A DNA stretch of 64,000 nt from Rhizobium sp. RU36D. GTDB taxonomy: Bacteria; Pseudomonadota; Alphaproteobacteria; Rhizobiales; Rhizobiaceae. Shown in pieces: positions 7,959 through 16,351 of this stretch. The first letter of the stretch is position 1. The number at the start of each line of letters is the position of its first letter. The position numbers were made by a program, and so were the translations under genes. The notes under the pieces are model-generated. The model had not been told where the DNA came from and did not search any database. It saw only the letters and a program-made list of their open reading frames with translations. The DNA lies in contig NZ_FWXU01000015.1 of NCBI RefSeq assembly GCF_900176345.1, positions 1-64,000 on the forward strand, read 5' to 3'.

Positions 7959-10721
7959 ATGATGCAAATAAATCCGAGAATTTTTTTAGAATTACTTGCG
8001 CACGTTCTGATAGTTCTCGTGCTGATGACGCAGCTCGTCCCGGGCCTGGGTTTGTGGACAAAGCAGTCCCAAATCCAGATTCCGCAGATCAGATCCGACC
8101 AAGGTTTCGCCTATGTCGTTGAGCTTCCGGGTCTGGTTGCACCGTTTCCCTTCGTAATCTCTTCAGATGGTCCGGGTGCTCCAGCAGATTCGAGCCTGAG
8201 CCTCTACGAGGATGGTCGTCGTCTAGGTCCCGCGCATTCCTCTCACGGTCAGATACGTCAGGCCGGTTTGGGGGCCTATTCACATTGGAATGGCGGACTG
8301 CTTTTTTCCAGCAGTGACGGCAGCGATCCGAGGACCAATGGCCGTACTTACACGGCTAGCGCAGCAGCTGCGCCCAATCCCGGCGTCGTGATGGCGAGTT
8401 TTCTGGTGGCGGTCTTGCTGTGGCTCTTCCGCTGGCGCGACTATTTGCTGCTGATACGAGACAATAAGAGAGCAGGAATTATTGTCGGCTCGGTTATATT
8501 CTATCTCGTTTGCGTCCTGGTGTTTTTAGGCATGGGTAAGCAGGACGGTGAGGCCGTGTCGCTGCCCAATATATTTGGCGCATCGCTTATGGTCATGGCT
8601 ACTGTCGCGGTTTCCGCCGTCTTCGAATACTTCGATGTATTTGGGCTCCGCTGGAAGGTTCCCCATATACTGCGGCGCCTCGCCTATCTGGTTTCCGGGT
8701 TTCTTGCCGTTGTCGCAGTAGGGTTCAGCTTGGGGCTTTTCCCCGCCATGAATGTCGGGGCTGCAGGTTTCGAGCCAATGCTGGCCGTTCAGGCCAAGCC
8801 GTCCGGCCTGGCTAGTGCGATCGTATTGCATGCGCTGGGGAGCCTGTTTGGCATTTTATTGCCTTTTCTCATGGGGTGCGGAGCGCTTGGTCATACCAAA
8901 TTCGGCAGGTCCTTGTCTCTGCATGGTCTTATGCTCGCGGGCTATCCGATAGGTCTGGGTCTGGTGGCAGCGGGCGTGGTGTCCTTCCTGGCGCTCTCCT
9001 ATGGCTGGGTCATATCGGTCGCAGTCCTGGTCGCTGCAGCTCTGGGATGGAGGATGTTGTCGGTCGATCGGCAGCTTCTTCGGCATTATTCCGTGCTGGT
9101 GGCGGCCCTATGCCCCTTTGGTTTGTTGTATGCCCTCTGGATCGGCCTTGATTGGCACGGCCCTTTTGCGGGAGCCGGAGGGCTAACATCAGGGGACCTC
9201 TCATTTTATTCAAACAGCATTTGGTCTCTACAAACCTATGGGCTCCCGATGCCCAATCTCGCTGTCGACGGTGAAAAGTTTGCTCAAGCCGGCGTGCCGA
9301 ACATGCTGATACCCATGGTTGGCGCAATCTTCGCCAAGGCTATCCCACTCGATCCATATCTCTTCGTCATCTCATTCAGCACGATGGCCTATGTCTTGGG
9401 CATCGGTATTCTTCTGACGGCTTTTCTCTGCGAACATCGGCATGCCCCGATCGCACCGGCGGTTAAGGTCTTTATGGTGCTCGCGCTCATAGCGGCCGGT
9501 CGTTATCCTTACTGGATAGCCGAAAGTCCTCCAGTTGCTCATGCCATACCCGTTGCGGTGTCGATTTTCTGGTACAGTCTGCGCTTAAAAGGGACTGCCA
9601 AAGGCATAGCCGCTGGCATTCTCGCGGGCGTGCTCGGCTCTGCAGTTTCGAAGATTGTATCCTTGTCGTTTTTTGTGTGTCTCAGTCTGTGGCCGTTCGA
9701 TGGAGACAAGCAGAAGCTCCATCGAATTCCGAAGTCCGTCCTGCTCGTGGGAGGGATTATTGTCGGCGCCTATGTGGTTTTGATGCTGTTGGTTTATGGG
9801 CAAATGTATCTGTCGATTGGCCGGTTTGGTTCGGAAAGCTACCGATATTACTGGAGCATCGACGCGAATATTCTTGCTGCCTGGCCTTTTATTGCCCGGG
9901 ATTGCGGCGTTTTGTTTCTCCTGGCGCTATGCGTTTGGCTTCTTCCGATGCCGTTTAGCGTTGCGGTCGCATTCGTCACGTTTCTTGCTTACCCTTATCT
10001 TTTCCAGATAAACATGGCTCTGGCGGTATTGAGCCTGGCTTTGTTCTTCGTGATCGGGCCGGATATCTTCCGTCGGGCACCTGTCCCTTGGACGACAGCT
10101 ATCGTGCTGACCGTCCCCGCCATGTTCTTTACCGATCCGTCCGGTATTATGACTGGCCCCATCTGGTTCGCGGTCGTTGCAGGCATTTTCTGTTGTGCCC
10201 TGGCTTTTTCTGCTTTTCGGCAGCAGGCGTCAAACTATGTCTCGACCGCATGCCGGATATCGGGCTTTGCCCTCGGCATGATCGGACTTCTGGTTGTTGC
10301 GGTGGAATCCAAGCATCTGAGTGTGGCAACACATCCCGTTGCCATTCCCTTCGACGCCATGGAAATCTGGGCGCAGGTGCGCAGCAAGACGGAGCCAGAT
10401 ACCCTGGTTTTCACCGACCAGACGTCACCCGATGATGCCGGAACAGTAACCGGCAAGAACAGCGTCGTTGTATCTGGAACCAGGCAAGTCTACGTCGCGA
10501 ACTGGGTTCAATCCAGTCTGCGAACCAACGCGGAAGCCAAAAGCCAACGCTACCAGACGAACGAGGCTGTGCTGTCGGGACAAATTCGACCTGATGCCGT
10601 CGACATGTCTCGCCCGTACACGTCGTTTGCCGCTGTCGTGAAGGCTAGCCGGGTCATGCCAGCTGGATGGAGCCGACTGGGTGGCAATGCTGAATGGGCC
10701 TTGTATGCTTGGAACGGCTAG
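7959..10721 (+). CDS. Large polytopic membrane protein, GT-C-like (surface glycan)
   Basis: The frame opens with a TTG at 7950, but ATG 7959 or 7962 is a likelier start. The product is about 920 residues. It has an N-terminal hydrophobic segment (LLAHVLIVLVLMTQLVPG), a roughly 100-residue soluble stretch that is probably periplasmic, then about 15-18 hydrophobic segments between residues 140 and 790 and a C-terminal soluble domain of about 120 residues ending SRLGGNAEWALYAWNG. Alternating membrane helices with large external loops (SGDLSFYSNSIWSLQTYG) and a C-terminal non-membrane domain suit GT-C lipid-linked sugar transferases or polymerases. I see no definite catalytic motif, and the family assignment is by architecture only. 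Its neighbours are two glycosyltransferase-containing proteins, supporting a role in surface glycan assembly. Confidence 0.6.
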   Translation: MMQINPRIFLELLAHVLIVLVLMTQLVPGLGLWTKQSQIQIPQIRSDQGFAYVVELPGLVAPFPFVISSDGPGAPADSSLSLYEDGRRLGPAHSSHGQIRQAGLGAYSHWNGGLLFSSSDGSDPRTNGRTYTASAAAAPNPGVVMASFLVAVLLWLFRWRDYLLLIRDNKRAGIIVGSVIFYLVCVLVFLGMGKQDGEAVSLPNIFGASLMVMATVAVSAVFEYFDVFGLRWKVPHILRRLAYLVSGFLAVVAVGFSLGLFPAMNVGAAGFEPMLAVQAKPSGLASAIVLHALGSLFGILLPFLMGCGALGHTKFGRSLSLHGLMLAGYPIGLGLVAAGVVSFLALSYGWVISVAVLVAAALGWRMLSVDRQLLRHYSVLVAALCPFGLLYALWIGLDWHGPFAGAGGLTSGDLSFYSNSIWSLQTYGLPMPNLAVDGEKFAQAGVPNMLIPMVGAIFAKAIPLDPYLFVISFSTMAYVLGIGILLTAFLCEHRHAPIAPAVKVFMVLALIAAGRYPYWIAESPPVAHAIPVAVSIFWYSLRLKGTAKGIAAGILAGVLGSAVSKIVSLSFFVCLSLWPFDGDKQKLHRIPKSVLLVGGIIVGAYVVLMLLVYGQMYLSIGRFGSESYRYYWSIDANILAAWPFIARDCGVLFLLALCVWLLPMPFSVAVAFVTFLAYPYLFQINMALAVLSLALFFVIGPDIFRRAPVPWTTAIVLTVPAMFFTDPSGIMTGPIWFAVVAGIFCCALAFSAFRQQASNYVSTACRISGFALGMIGLLVVAVESKHLSVATHPVAIPFDAMEIWAQVRSKTEPDTLVFTDQTSPDDAGTVTGKNSVVVSGTRQVYVANWVQSSLRTNAEAKSQRYQTNEAVLSGQIRPDAVDMSRPYTSFAAVVKASRVMPAGWSRLGGNAEWALYAWNG

Positions 10722-10869
10722 GCGTTCGATCGCCAGAGATGATGGGTTGGATCTCCGCCACCGTTCTTCGCCAGACAAACCCGCCTGATAAGGCAGTGCC
10801 CTCCCAAAAAAGACATAGGTGTTCAAGTCTACACCATTTGTCATTCTATCGTTGCATCTTACTGGAAAG

Positions 10870-10885
10870 GCGAGCATATTCTCGT
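10870..10885. promoter_or_regulatory. Possible operator before the four-carbon acid kinase gene
   Basis: GCGAGCATATTCTCGT contains arms CGAG/CTCG (10871-10874 and 10881-10884) around CATATT, ending 21 bases before the GTG start at 10906. The core GCGA-CATATTC resembles the perfect inverted repeat at 16097-16113 in the divergent promoter of the same catabolic locus. A shared GntR-type regulator is a reasonable guess. Confidence 0.3.
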
Positions 10886-10905
10886 CAAGAAGATAACAAC
10901 ATGGA

Positions 10906-11943
10906 GTGCGTTTCGTGCTGGTCATCATCGCGGACGATTTGACGGGGGCGTTGGATACGGCGGCTCCGTTTGCTGCGCGCGGCCTGCATACTGAGGTCGC
11001 CCTGACGGTGGAAGCGGTCACGAGAGGTGTGGCGAAAGCGCCTGAGGTGCTGTCTATCAACCTTGCTTCCCGGGAGAAATCGGACCGCGAGGCATTCCAG
11101 GCCGCAAGCCGGGTTATGGAGTTGCTTCCGCCTGGGATTCGCCTGTTCAAGAAGATCGACTCCCGGCTCAAGGGTCATGTGGCAGCCGAGCTCGACGCCA
11201 TTCCCTTTCGTCACGCTCTGGTCGCCCCCGCCATTCCCGCATTCGGCCGTGTTGTCCGTGACGGACACGTCCAGGGTTTCGGTGTGGTTGAACCGATTTC
11301 CGTGGCAGGTGCTCTGAGGCACCATGCGTCGCGATCGCGTATCGTTGACGCGGAATCTGAGCAGGATCTGCAGGTGGCTCTGGCCGAGGCTGATGCCGAG
11401 GGCATTGACTTGCTTGTCGGCGCGAGGGGGTTGGCTGAGGCGCTGGCACGGGACATGACCGGTCGGGCGGATGCGGAACTCGTGAGGCCGCCGACAGGCA
11501 ATGGGCTTTTTGTCATCGGTTCGCATGACCGCATCACGCTTGAACAGATGGATCGTCTTCGCGGCCTCTCCAGCGTCCATGCGGTCGCGGCTCCAAACGG
11601 TATTTTGGCAAGCGCCGTTCCTGAGGACGCCTCGCAAATTCTTGTCCAGGCCACACCGGGTAAAACAGTTATCTCCTCCGATGATGTTGCGCAAAACCTG
11701 GCCTCGTCAGTGCATCCTGAATTGACGGAGCGGGCTGAGACCCTTCTTCTGTGTGGCGGCGCCACGGCCGAGGCTGTTCTGGCCCGCATGGGGATTGAGT
11801 GCTTTCGGCTGCAAGGCGAGTGCCTGCCCGGTCTTGGGCTGGCCTATGCCGGCAAGCAATGCATCATCGCCAAATCAGGCGGGTTCGGGCCACCCGAGAC
11901 ATTGGTGCATCTCGCCCAAGCGCTGCACAAGGGCATGGATTGA
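10906..11943 (+). CDS. Four-carbon acid sugar kinase (DUF1537 / DtnK-DenK-OtnK family)
   Basis: The product has 345 residues and starts at GTG 10906. Residues 9-15, ADDLTGA, are the signature N-terminal motif of the DUF1537 kinase family, and the C-terminal part has the conserved LCGGATAEAVL and SGGFGPPE segments of its ATP-binding domain. Members phosphorylate the 4-hydroxyl of D-threonate, D-erythronate or 2-oxo-tetronate, and the product goes to a PdxA2 or class II aldolase partner. A PdxA2 gene lies 2 kb away, which favours the tetronate-4-phosphate route to dihydroxyacetone phosphate. At 345 residues it is shorter than many relatives (about 380-430). The GntR gene follows after 2 bases, so the two are co-transcribed. 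Which tetronate it uses cannot be read from the sequence. Confidence 0.85.
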   Translation: MRFVLVIIADDLTGALDTAAPFAARGLHTEVALTVEAVTRGVAKAPEVLSINLASREKSDREAFQAASRVMELLPPGIRLFKKIDSRLKGHVAAELDAIPFRHALVAPAIPAFGRVVRDGHVQGFGVVEPISVAGALRHHASRSRIVDAESEQDLQVALAEADAEGIDLLVGARGLAEALARDMTGRADAELVRPPTGNGLFVIGSHDRITLEQMDRLRGLSSVHAVAAPNGILASAVPEDASQILVQATPGKTVISSDDVAQNLASSVHPELTERAETLLLCGGATAEAVLARMGIECFRLQGECLPGLGLAYAGKQCIIAKSGGFGPPETLVHLAQALHKGMD

Positions 11944-11945
11944 CG

Positions 11946-12671
11946 ATGGGACTACAAAGCGGAACTGCGCGAAAAAGCCTGCCCGACCTCGTCTTCGAGC
12001 GGATGCACCGGGCCATCAAATCGGGCGCCTATCAGCCGGACGAGCGTCTTCCGACGGAGCACGACCTTGCCATCGAGTTCGAGGTGTCGCGTCCCATAAT
12101 CCGCGAGGCCCTGCGGCGGCTGCGTGATCAGGGCCTGATCTATTCCAGGCGCGGAGCAGGCAGTTTCGTTCGTTCTGTCGGCATGAAGCAGCCCCTGGGT
12201 TTTGGTCAGTTGGAGAATGTGGCGGATCTTTTGAACTGCTACGAGTTTCGGCTGACCGTCGAGCCGGCGGCAGCTGAAGCGGCGGCCATGCGGCACACCC
12301 CTGCCGCTTTGGTATCGATCCGGGAGGCGCTGGAATTGATGCGGGATGCGACCAACCGACAGGCGCATCGTGAGGATGCAGATTTCCAGTTCCATCTCGC
12401 CATCGCACGGGCGGCAAACAACAGCTACTTCTCCACCGCCATGGAGGCGCTGAAGGACCATATTGCAGTCGGCATGCGGTTTCACGGTGTTTCGGTCAAG
12501 CGTGACAATGCCGGTCTGTTGCGGGTCTTTGCGGAACATGAGGCGATTGCGCAGGCAATCGAGTCGGGCGAAGGGGCTCGGGCCAAAGAGCTGATGCATG
12601 CCCATTTGACCGGCTCGCGCGCGCGCCTGTTTCAGGCCAGCGGCTCGCTCATGGCGTCATCCGAGGAATGA
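11946..12671 (+). CDS. GntR-family transcriptional regulator (FadR/FCD subfamily)
   Basis: The product has 241 residues. Residues about 12-75 form the winged helix of GntR regulators: LVFERMHRAIKSG, then LPTEHDLAIEFEVSRPIIRE, then LRRLRDQGLIYSRRGAGSFV. The remainder is an all-helical FCD ligand domain with histidines in DADFQFHLAIARAA and EHEAIAQAIESG that usually bind a metal contacting an organic-acid effector. The ATG at 11946 is preceded by the kinase stop at 11941-11943, so it is translated from the kinase message. It probably controls the kinase operon and the divergent genes at 12755-22290 in response to a sugar acid. A candidate operator is at 16097-16113. Confidence 0.88.
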   Translation: MGLQSGTARKSLPDLVFERMHRAIKSGAYQPDERLPTEHDLAIEFEVSRPIIREALRRLRDQGLIYSRRGAGSFVRSVGMKQPLGFGQLENVADLLNCYEFRLTVEPAAAEAAAMRHTPAALVSIREALELMRDATNRQAHREDADFQFHLAIARAANNSYFSTAMEALKDHIAVGMRFHGVSVKRDNAGLLRVFAEHEAIAQAIESGEGARAKELMHAHLTGSRARLFQASGSLMASSEE

Positions 12672-12685
12672 GCCGCCGGGCGGCT
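12671..12685 (+). terminator. Hairpin at the end of the kinase-gntR operon
   Basis: A 6-bp stem AGCCGC/GCGGCT with loop CGG overlaps the last base of the gntR stop. There is no U-run after it, so it is at best a weak or Rho-assisted terminator between convergent genes. Confidence 0.35.
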
Positions 12686-12754
12686 TGAAGCAATGGCGCT
12701 CCCGAAGACCGACAGGGGACCCGAGGGGCCTCTCTATTTCTCTATGAAATGCCC

Positions 12755-13876
12755 TCAATAGGCAGCCCGATAGATGGCCAGCGCGTCCTCGACCGACATG
12801 TCGGCCGGATTGTTGTCCATCAGCCGGCGATTGGCGTGCGCCTCGGCCGCGTAGCCCGCGAGCGCATCCTCCGCAGCGCCGTGACGCGACAGCTGCATCT
12901 CGATATCGAGGTCTGAGCAGAAGCGGCATGCTTCGTCCAGCAGGGCATCGCGTGTGTTGGCGCTGAAGCCCAGAGCTTCGGCGACTTCCGCCGTCTTCTC
13001 GGCGACCACGGGCTGGTTGAAGGCGAGCACATGCGGGAAGACGATGGCATTCGCCAGCCCGTGTGGCAGGCCGAGCCGGGTGCCGAGCGGGTAGGCGATG
13101 GCGTGACCGGCGGCGGTATTGACCGGGCCGAGGCAGATCCCGCCATAGTAAGAGGCCAGCATCATGCCTTCGCGCGCTTCGGTATCGGCGCCGTCCTTCA
13201 CAGCGCGGGCGAGATATTTGCCGACCAAGCGGAAACCCATACGGGCAAAGCCGTCGATCATGGGATGGGCGCGCTTGTTGGTGAAGGCCTCGACGCAATG
13301 GGCCATGGCATCGACCCCGGTTGCCGCGGTGACGGCCGGCGGCACCGTGAAGGTCAGTTGCGGATCGAGAATCGCGACGTCTGCGATCATGTGGGGGCTT
13401 TCGACGGCGATCTTTGCGCCCTTCACCGGATCAGTGATCAGCGAGCGGATACCGGCTTCCGATCCGGTACCGGCGGTGGTCGCTACTTGCACCAGACGCG
13501 TGTTACGACCCAAGACCTTGTTGGGACCGGCGACGTCTGCGAGTGTCTGTTCGCCGTCCCAAAGCGCGGCGACAAGCTTGGCCACGTCGAGAACCGAGCC
13601 GCCGCCGAGCCCGATGACGGCCTGCGGACGTAGCTTGCGTGCCACGCCGAGTGCCGCTTCCAGGGTCGCGATATCCGGCTCTCCGGGTATCGCGTCGAAG
13701 ACCTCGACCTTGCCCGACAGCTTCAGGCGATCGACGAAGCCGGCGGTGATCGGGGTGGCAATGACCAGCGTCGAGGCCGCAGTGCCAAGGAGACCGCCGA
13801 CCTCGCCGATGGTTCCGGCGCCGACGATAAGGCGTCGTGGCTGGTGCAGGGTGATGGCTGCGGTCATGGGTGTCAT
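12755..13876 (-). CDS. Iron-type (group III) alcohol dehydrogenase
   Basis: The product has 373 residues and covers the whole family length. GGGS at 91-94 in [11 protein letters not shown] is the nucleotide-binding turn, and TTAGTGSEA at 133-141 is conserved. Metal ligands are visible as Asp189 and His193 ([11 protein letters not shown]), His258 ([11 protein letters not shown]) and His272 (LPHGLANA). It catalyses NAD(P)-dependent interconversion of an alcohol and aldehyde. The gene starts inside the pdxA2 stop (ATGA overlap, 13873-13876), so it is translationally coupled to PdxA2 and the BNR gene. In this context it may reduce a four-carbon aldehyde acid to a tetronate, or oxidise a polyol; this is inference. 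Some members of this fold are maleylacetate reductases, but no aromatic pathway genes are present. Confidence 0.85.
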   Translation of the reverse strand: MTPMTAAITLHQPRRLIVGAGTIGEVGGLLGTAASTLVIATPITAGFVDRLKLSGKVEVFDAIPGEPDIATLEAALGVARKLRPQAVIGLGGGSVLDVAKLVAALWDGEQTLADVAGPNKVLGRNTRLVQVATTAGTGSEAGIRSLITDPVKGAKIAVESPHMIADVAILDPQLTFTVPPAVTAATGVDAMAHCVEAFTNKRAHPMIDGFARMGFRLVGKYLARAVKDGADTEAREGMMLASYYGGICLGPVNTAAGHAIAYPLGTRLGLPHGLANAIVFPHVLAFNQPVVAEKTAEVAEALGFSANTRDALLDEACRFCSDLDIEMQLSRHGAAEDALAGYAAEAHANRRLMDNNPADMSVEDALAIYRAAY

Positions 13877-14829
13877 CCTTGCTTGGCTTTGCCGGCCACC
13901 AGTTTGCGGGCATAGGCGATGGCGGAATTCATGTTGCCGTGGTTGGCGATGCCCTTGCCGGCGATGTCGAAGGCCGTGCCGTGGTCGACCGAGGTGCGGT
14001 CGATGGGCAATTCGACGGAGACATTGACGGCGGTGTCGAAGGCCACGAGCTTGATAGGAATATGGCCCTGATCGTGATACTGGGCGACAACCAGGTCGAA
14101 GGCGCCGGAATAGGCCCGGTAGAACACGGTGTCGGCAGAAATAGGCCCCTGTACGTCGATGCCTTCGGCGCGGGCGACTGCGATAGCCGGTGCAATCTGG
14201 TCATCATCCTCGGTGCCGAACAGCCCGTTTTCTCCGCAATGGGGGTTCACGCCGGCCACGGCAATCCGGGGCTTGTCGTAACCGATGCGCTTCAGGTGCG
14301 CGTTGCCGGCCTTGATCGTCGCCAAAACCCGCTCGGTCGTGGCGCGGCGGATCGCTTCCTGCAGCGAGACGTGGGTCGAGACGTGAATCACCTTGAGGCG
14401 CTCGGAGGCGAGCAGCATGTAAGCGGCTTTCGAGCCGGTGAGGCTGCGCAGCATGCCGGTGTGGCCGTCATAATGGTGGCCCGCAAGATTCAGGGCCTCC
14501 TTGTTGATCGGGGCGGTCACGATGCAATCGATCACGCCCGCCTCGGCGTCTCGCACGGCCTTTTCGATGAAACGAAAGGCCGCGTCGCCGGCGACCGGGG
14601 TCAGCGTGCCCCAGGGCAGCGGCGCACCTTCTACCTCCAGGTCGATGACGTGAGGGCCAAGATCCAGGCTGATGCCGAGCGCCTGGCGAGCGGCCTCTAG
14701 CGTCGCGAGATTACCATAGATGCGCGTTGCCGCGCGGTCATCTGCCGACATCTCGGCCAACGCCCGGACCGAGATTTCGGGCCCGACGCCGCAGGGATCG
14801 CCCATGGTGATGCCGATAATACCGCTCAT
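13873..14829 (-). CDS. pdxA2: PdxA2-type 4-phospho-tetronate (D-threonate/D-erythronate 4-phosphate) dehydrogenase
   Basis: The product has 318 residues from ATG 14829 ([18 protein letters not shown]). An open frame extends further upstream but would overlap the BNR gene by about 180 bp. GDPxGx[12 protein letters not shown], the metal-binding HVSTHV and QYHDQGHIP segments and the closing AxGKG-like [11 protein letters not shown] mark the PdxA family. The E. coli pyridoxine enzyme PdxA has the same fold, but the partner kinase of the DUF1537 family nearby indicates the PdxA2 subgroup, which oxidises and decarboxylates 4-phospho-D-threonate or -erythronate to dihydroxyacetone phosphate and CO2. 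It sits in a tight operon: BNR gene, 1-base gap, pdxA2, 4-bp overlap, alcohol dehydrogenase. Confidence 0.85.
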   Translation of the reverse strand: MSGIIGITMGDPCGVGPEISVRALAEMSADDRAATRIYGNLATLEAARQALGISLDLGPHVIDLEVEGAPLPWGTLTPVAGDAAFRFIEKAVRDAEAGVIDCIVTAPINKEALNLAGHHYDGHTGMLRSLTGSKAAYMLLASERLKVIHVSTHVSLQEAIRRATTERVLATIKAGNAHLKRIGYDKPRIAVAGVNPHCGENGLFGTEDDDQIAPAIAVARAEGIDVQGPISADTVFYRAYSGAFDLVVAQYHDQGHIPIKLVAFDTAVNVSVELPIDRTSVDHGTAFDIAGKGIANHGNMNSAIAYARKLVAGKAKQG

Positions 14830-14830
14830 G

Positions 14831-16021
14831 TCATTCTCCATTTTCGCGACGATCCCAGCCGGGGGCCAGCCGGACATATTTGATCGCACGTCTGTGATAG
14901 GTGTAGGCGATATGCAAGGTGCCATCGGGGCCGGCAAGCAGCCAGGGATAGGACATTTCCTTGTTTCGTCCATCGGTGGAGTCGTTCGACAGGCAGGTGC
15001 CCGGACCATCCTCGATCAGGATGCGATGCGGGAATGTCTTGCCGCCATCCGCGGAAATGCAGACGGCAACCGGCGCGCGCGGCACTCCCCAGATCGGGGC
15101 GCAGCCCCCGGTCGGGTCCGCCTCCGGCCTGTCGTCCGCCTCGCCGAGTTCATCGTAGAGGGAGGTTCGACGGTCTGGGGAGGCCGCGGCGTTGACGGGA
15201 TTGCCGATGATCGCGATGCGTCCCCCGTCCAAGGAAATTGCTGCAATCGAGGAATTGTTGTTCGGCATGTCGGTTGGCTGTGGAGCACTCCAGGTCCGGC
15301 CGTCGTCGTTGCTCTCCGTTCGGTAGACGAAATCAGCCTGTCTCCGCCGGAAAAAGGCAGCCATGTTCTTCGGAGCCAGCGGCACCGGTGACATGTGGAC
15401 ACAGCCGATGGACTGGTGGAGTTCTTCCAGCCGCCAGGTTGCGCCAGCGTCTTCGCTGATGCCGAGGGCTGCCGTGTCATGGCTGCCGTTCCACTTCTGC
15501 CCGGGACGGGGAATGCATCTGAAAATCGGCAGCAGCCAGGCGCCATCGGAGCGCACGACCACCGGAGCGCGCACGAAGCTGCCGCGCGGCAGGTCGAGAT
15601 AGCGGCCTTCTGTCGTCGTCAGTTTTGTTGGGTCGGAGGCATCGCTCGCCACTTCGGCCATGCGGATGCGGCATTCGTCCTGGTTTCCTGAGGGCTGCGA
15701 GGTGTGGAACAGAAGCAGGCGTCCATCGGGCGCCTGAAACAGCACTGGATTTTGTTCGGAATGCGCAGGGTCGAAGCTCAGGCGTTGCGGCGGCCCCCAG
15801 TTGGAGGCATCTGGCGTCAGAACGGAGGCATAGATCGAAATGTCTGACTTCCCCTCCAGCGATCCACCGAACCATGCGCAGATCAGGCTGCCATCCTCAC
15901 GCAGATGCAGAAAGGAAGCATGGTTCTGCACCATCGGCGAAGGAAGAAGTGCTTCCAATCGTCCAGGCTGAGCTTCAGTGAGTGCGCCGGTCATCTTCCG
16001 GGCGATGTCGTCAGGTGTCAT
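14831..16021 (-). CDS. Sialidase-fold (BNR repeat) protein, cytoplasmic
   Basis: The product has 396 residues. Three Asp boxes (S-x-D-x-G-x-T-W/F) are clear: SEDAGATW 189-196, SNDDGRTW 237-244 and SADGGKTF 323-330, giving a six-bladed sialidase-like propeller of the BNR_2 type. There is no signal peptide, so it should act in the cytoplasm on imported material. The classical FRIP motif of sialidases is not evident. The family includes exo-sialidases, 2-keto-3-deoxy-sugar hydrolases and some lyases. Being first in an operon with PdxA2 and an alcohol dehydrogenase, and opposite an importer plus a NanA/DapA-type aldolase, it may release a 2-keto-3-deoxy sugar acid from a glycoside. Start ATG 16021 has AGAGGAG upstream. 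Confidence 0.8.
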   Translation of the reverse strand: MTPDDIARKMTGALTEAQPGRLEALLPSPMVQNHASFLHLREDGSLICAWFGGSLEGKSDISIYASVLTPDASNWGPPQRLSFDPAHSEQNPVLFQAPDGRLLLFHTSQPSGNQDECRIRMAEVASDASDPTKLTTTEGRYLDLPRGSFVRAPVVVRSDGAWLLPIFRCIPRPGQKWNGSHDTAALGISEDAGATWRLEELHQSIGCVHMSPVPLAPKNMAAFFRRRQADFVYRTESNDDGRTWSAPQPTDMPNNNSSIAAISLDGGRIAIIGNPVNAAASPDRRTSLYDELGEADDRPEADPTGGCAPIWGVPRAPVAVCISADGGKTFPHRILIEDGPGTCLSNDSTDGRNKEMSYPWLLAGPDGTLHIAYTYHRRAIKYVRLAPGWDRRENGE

Positions 16022-16351
16022 GATCGCTCCTCTTGCCTGTCGAAATCCGTCTTTTTTGCAAAGTTGTCAAGTTTATTTATGTTGATGTGACGATTGAGCG
16101 AATCATATTCGCTTTATAAAATATTGAAAAATATAGCTTATTTTTGGATTTTGATTTTGGATCGAACTTACATCGCTAAATGATTTGACAAAAACAGTGC
16201 GGTGATGGATGGTTTGGCCATGCCGGCCTGGAGGTCGGCGCGGGAGGCGGTCATGCAGGCGGGAGCGGCAAGGACGATTTCCCGCGATATCGTATTTCCG
16301 CGCGCTTGGCCGCCTGGGCTTTGGATAGAATCATCTGGGAGGAGAATGAAC
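16022..16351. promoter_or_regulatory. Divergent promoter region of the catabolic locus
   Basis: These 330 bases separate the BNR operon (-) from the ABC importer operon (+). From about 16050 to 16195 the DNA is strikingly AT-rich compared with its neighbours, with TTTATAAAATATT at about 16113-16125 and a TTGACA at 16185-16190, so promoters for both directions probably lie here. It also holds the inverted repeat at 16097-16113. An open frame crosses 16202-16351 upstream of the binding-protein start but lacks a signal peptide or good ribosome site there. Confidence 0.6.
16097..16113. promoter_or_regulatory. Candidate operator, perfect inverted repeat AGCGAAT-N3-ATTCGCT
   Basis: Two 7-bp arms surround CAT, 76 bases upstream of the BNR gene start. 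This is the expected size for a dimeric winged-helix regulator, and the GntR gene at 11946 is the obvious candidate. A partly similar core is found before the kinase gene at 10870-10885. Confidence 0.5.

Noticed and set aside
10721..10734. GGCG-N6-CGCC hairpin after the GT-C-like gene as a terminator
   Set aside because: Only four pairs and no U-tract.
13873..15009. Longer PdxA2 start at 15009
   Set aside because: Would overlap the BNR gene by about 180 bases and adds a Pro/Cys-rich stretch not found in the family; ATG 14829 gives the standard N-terminus.
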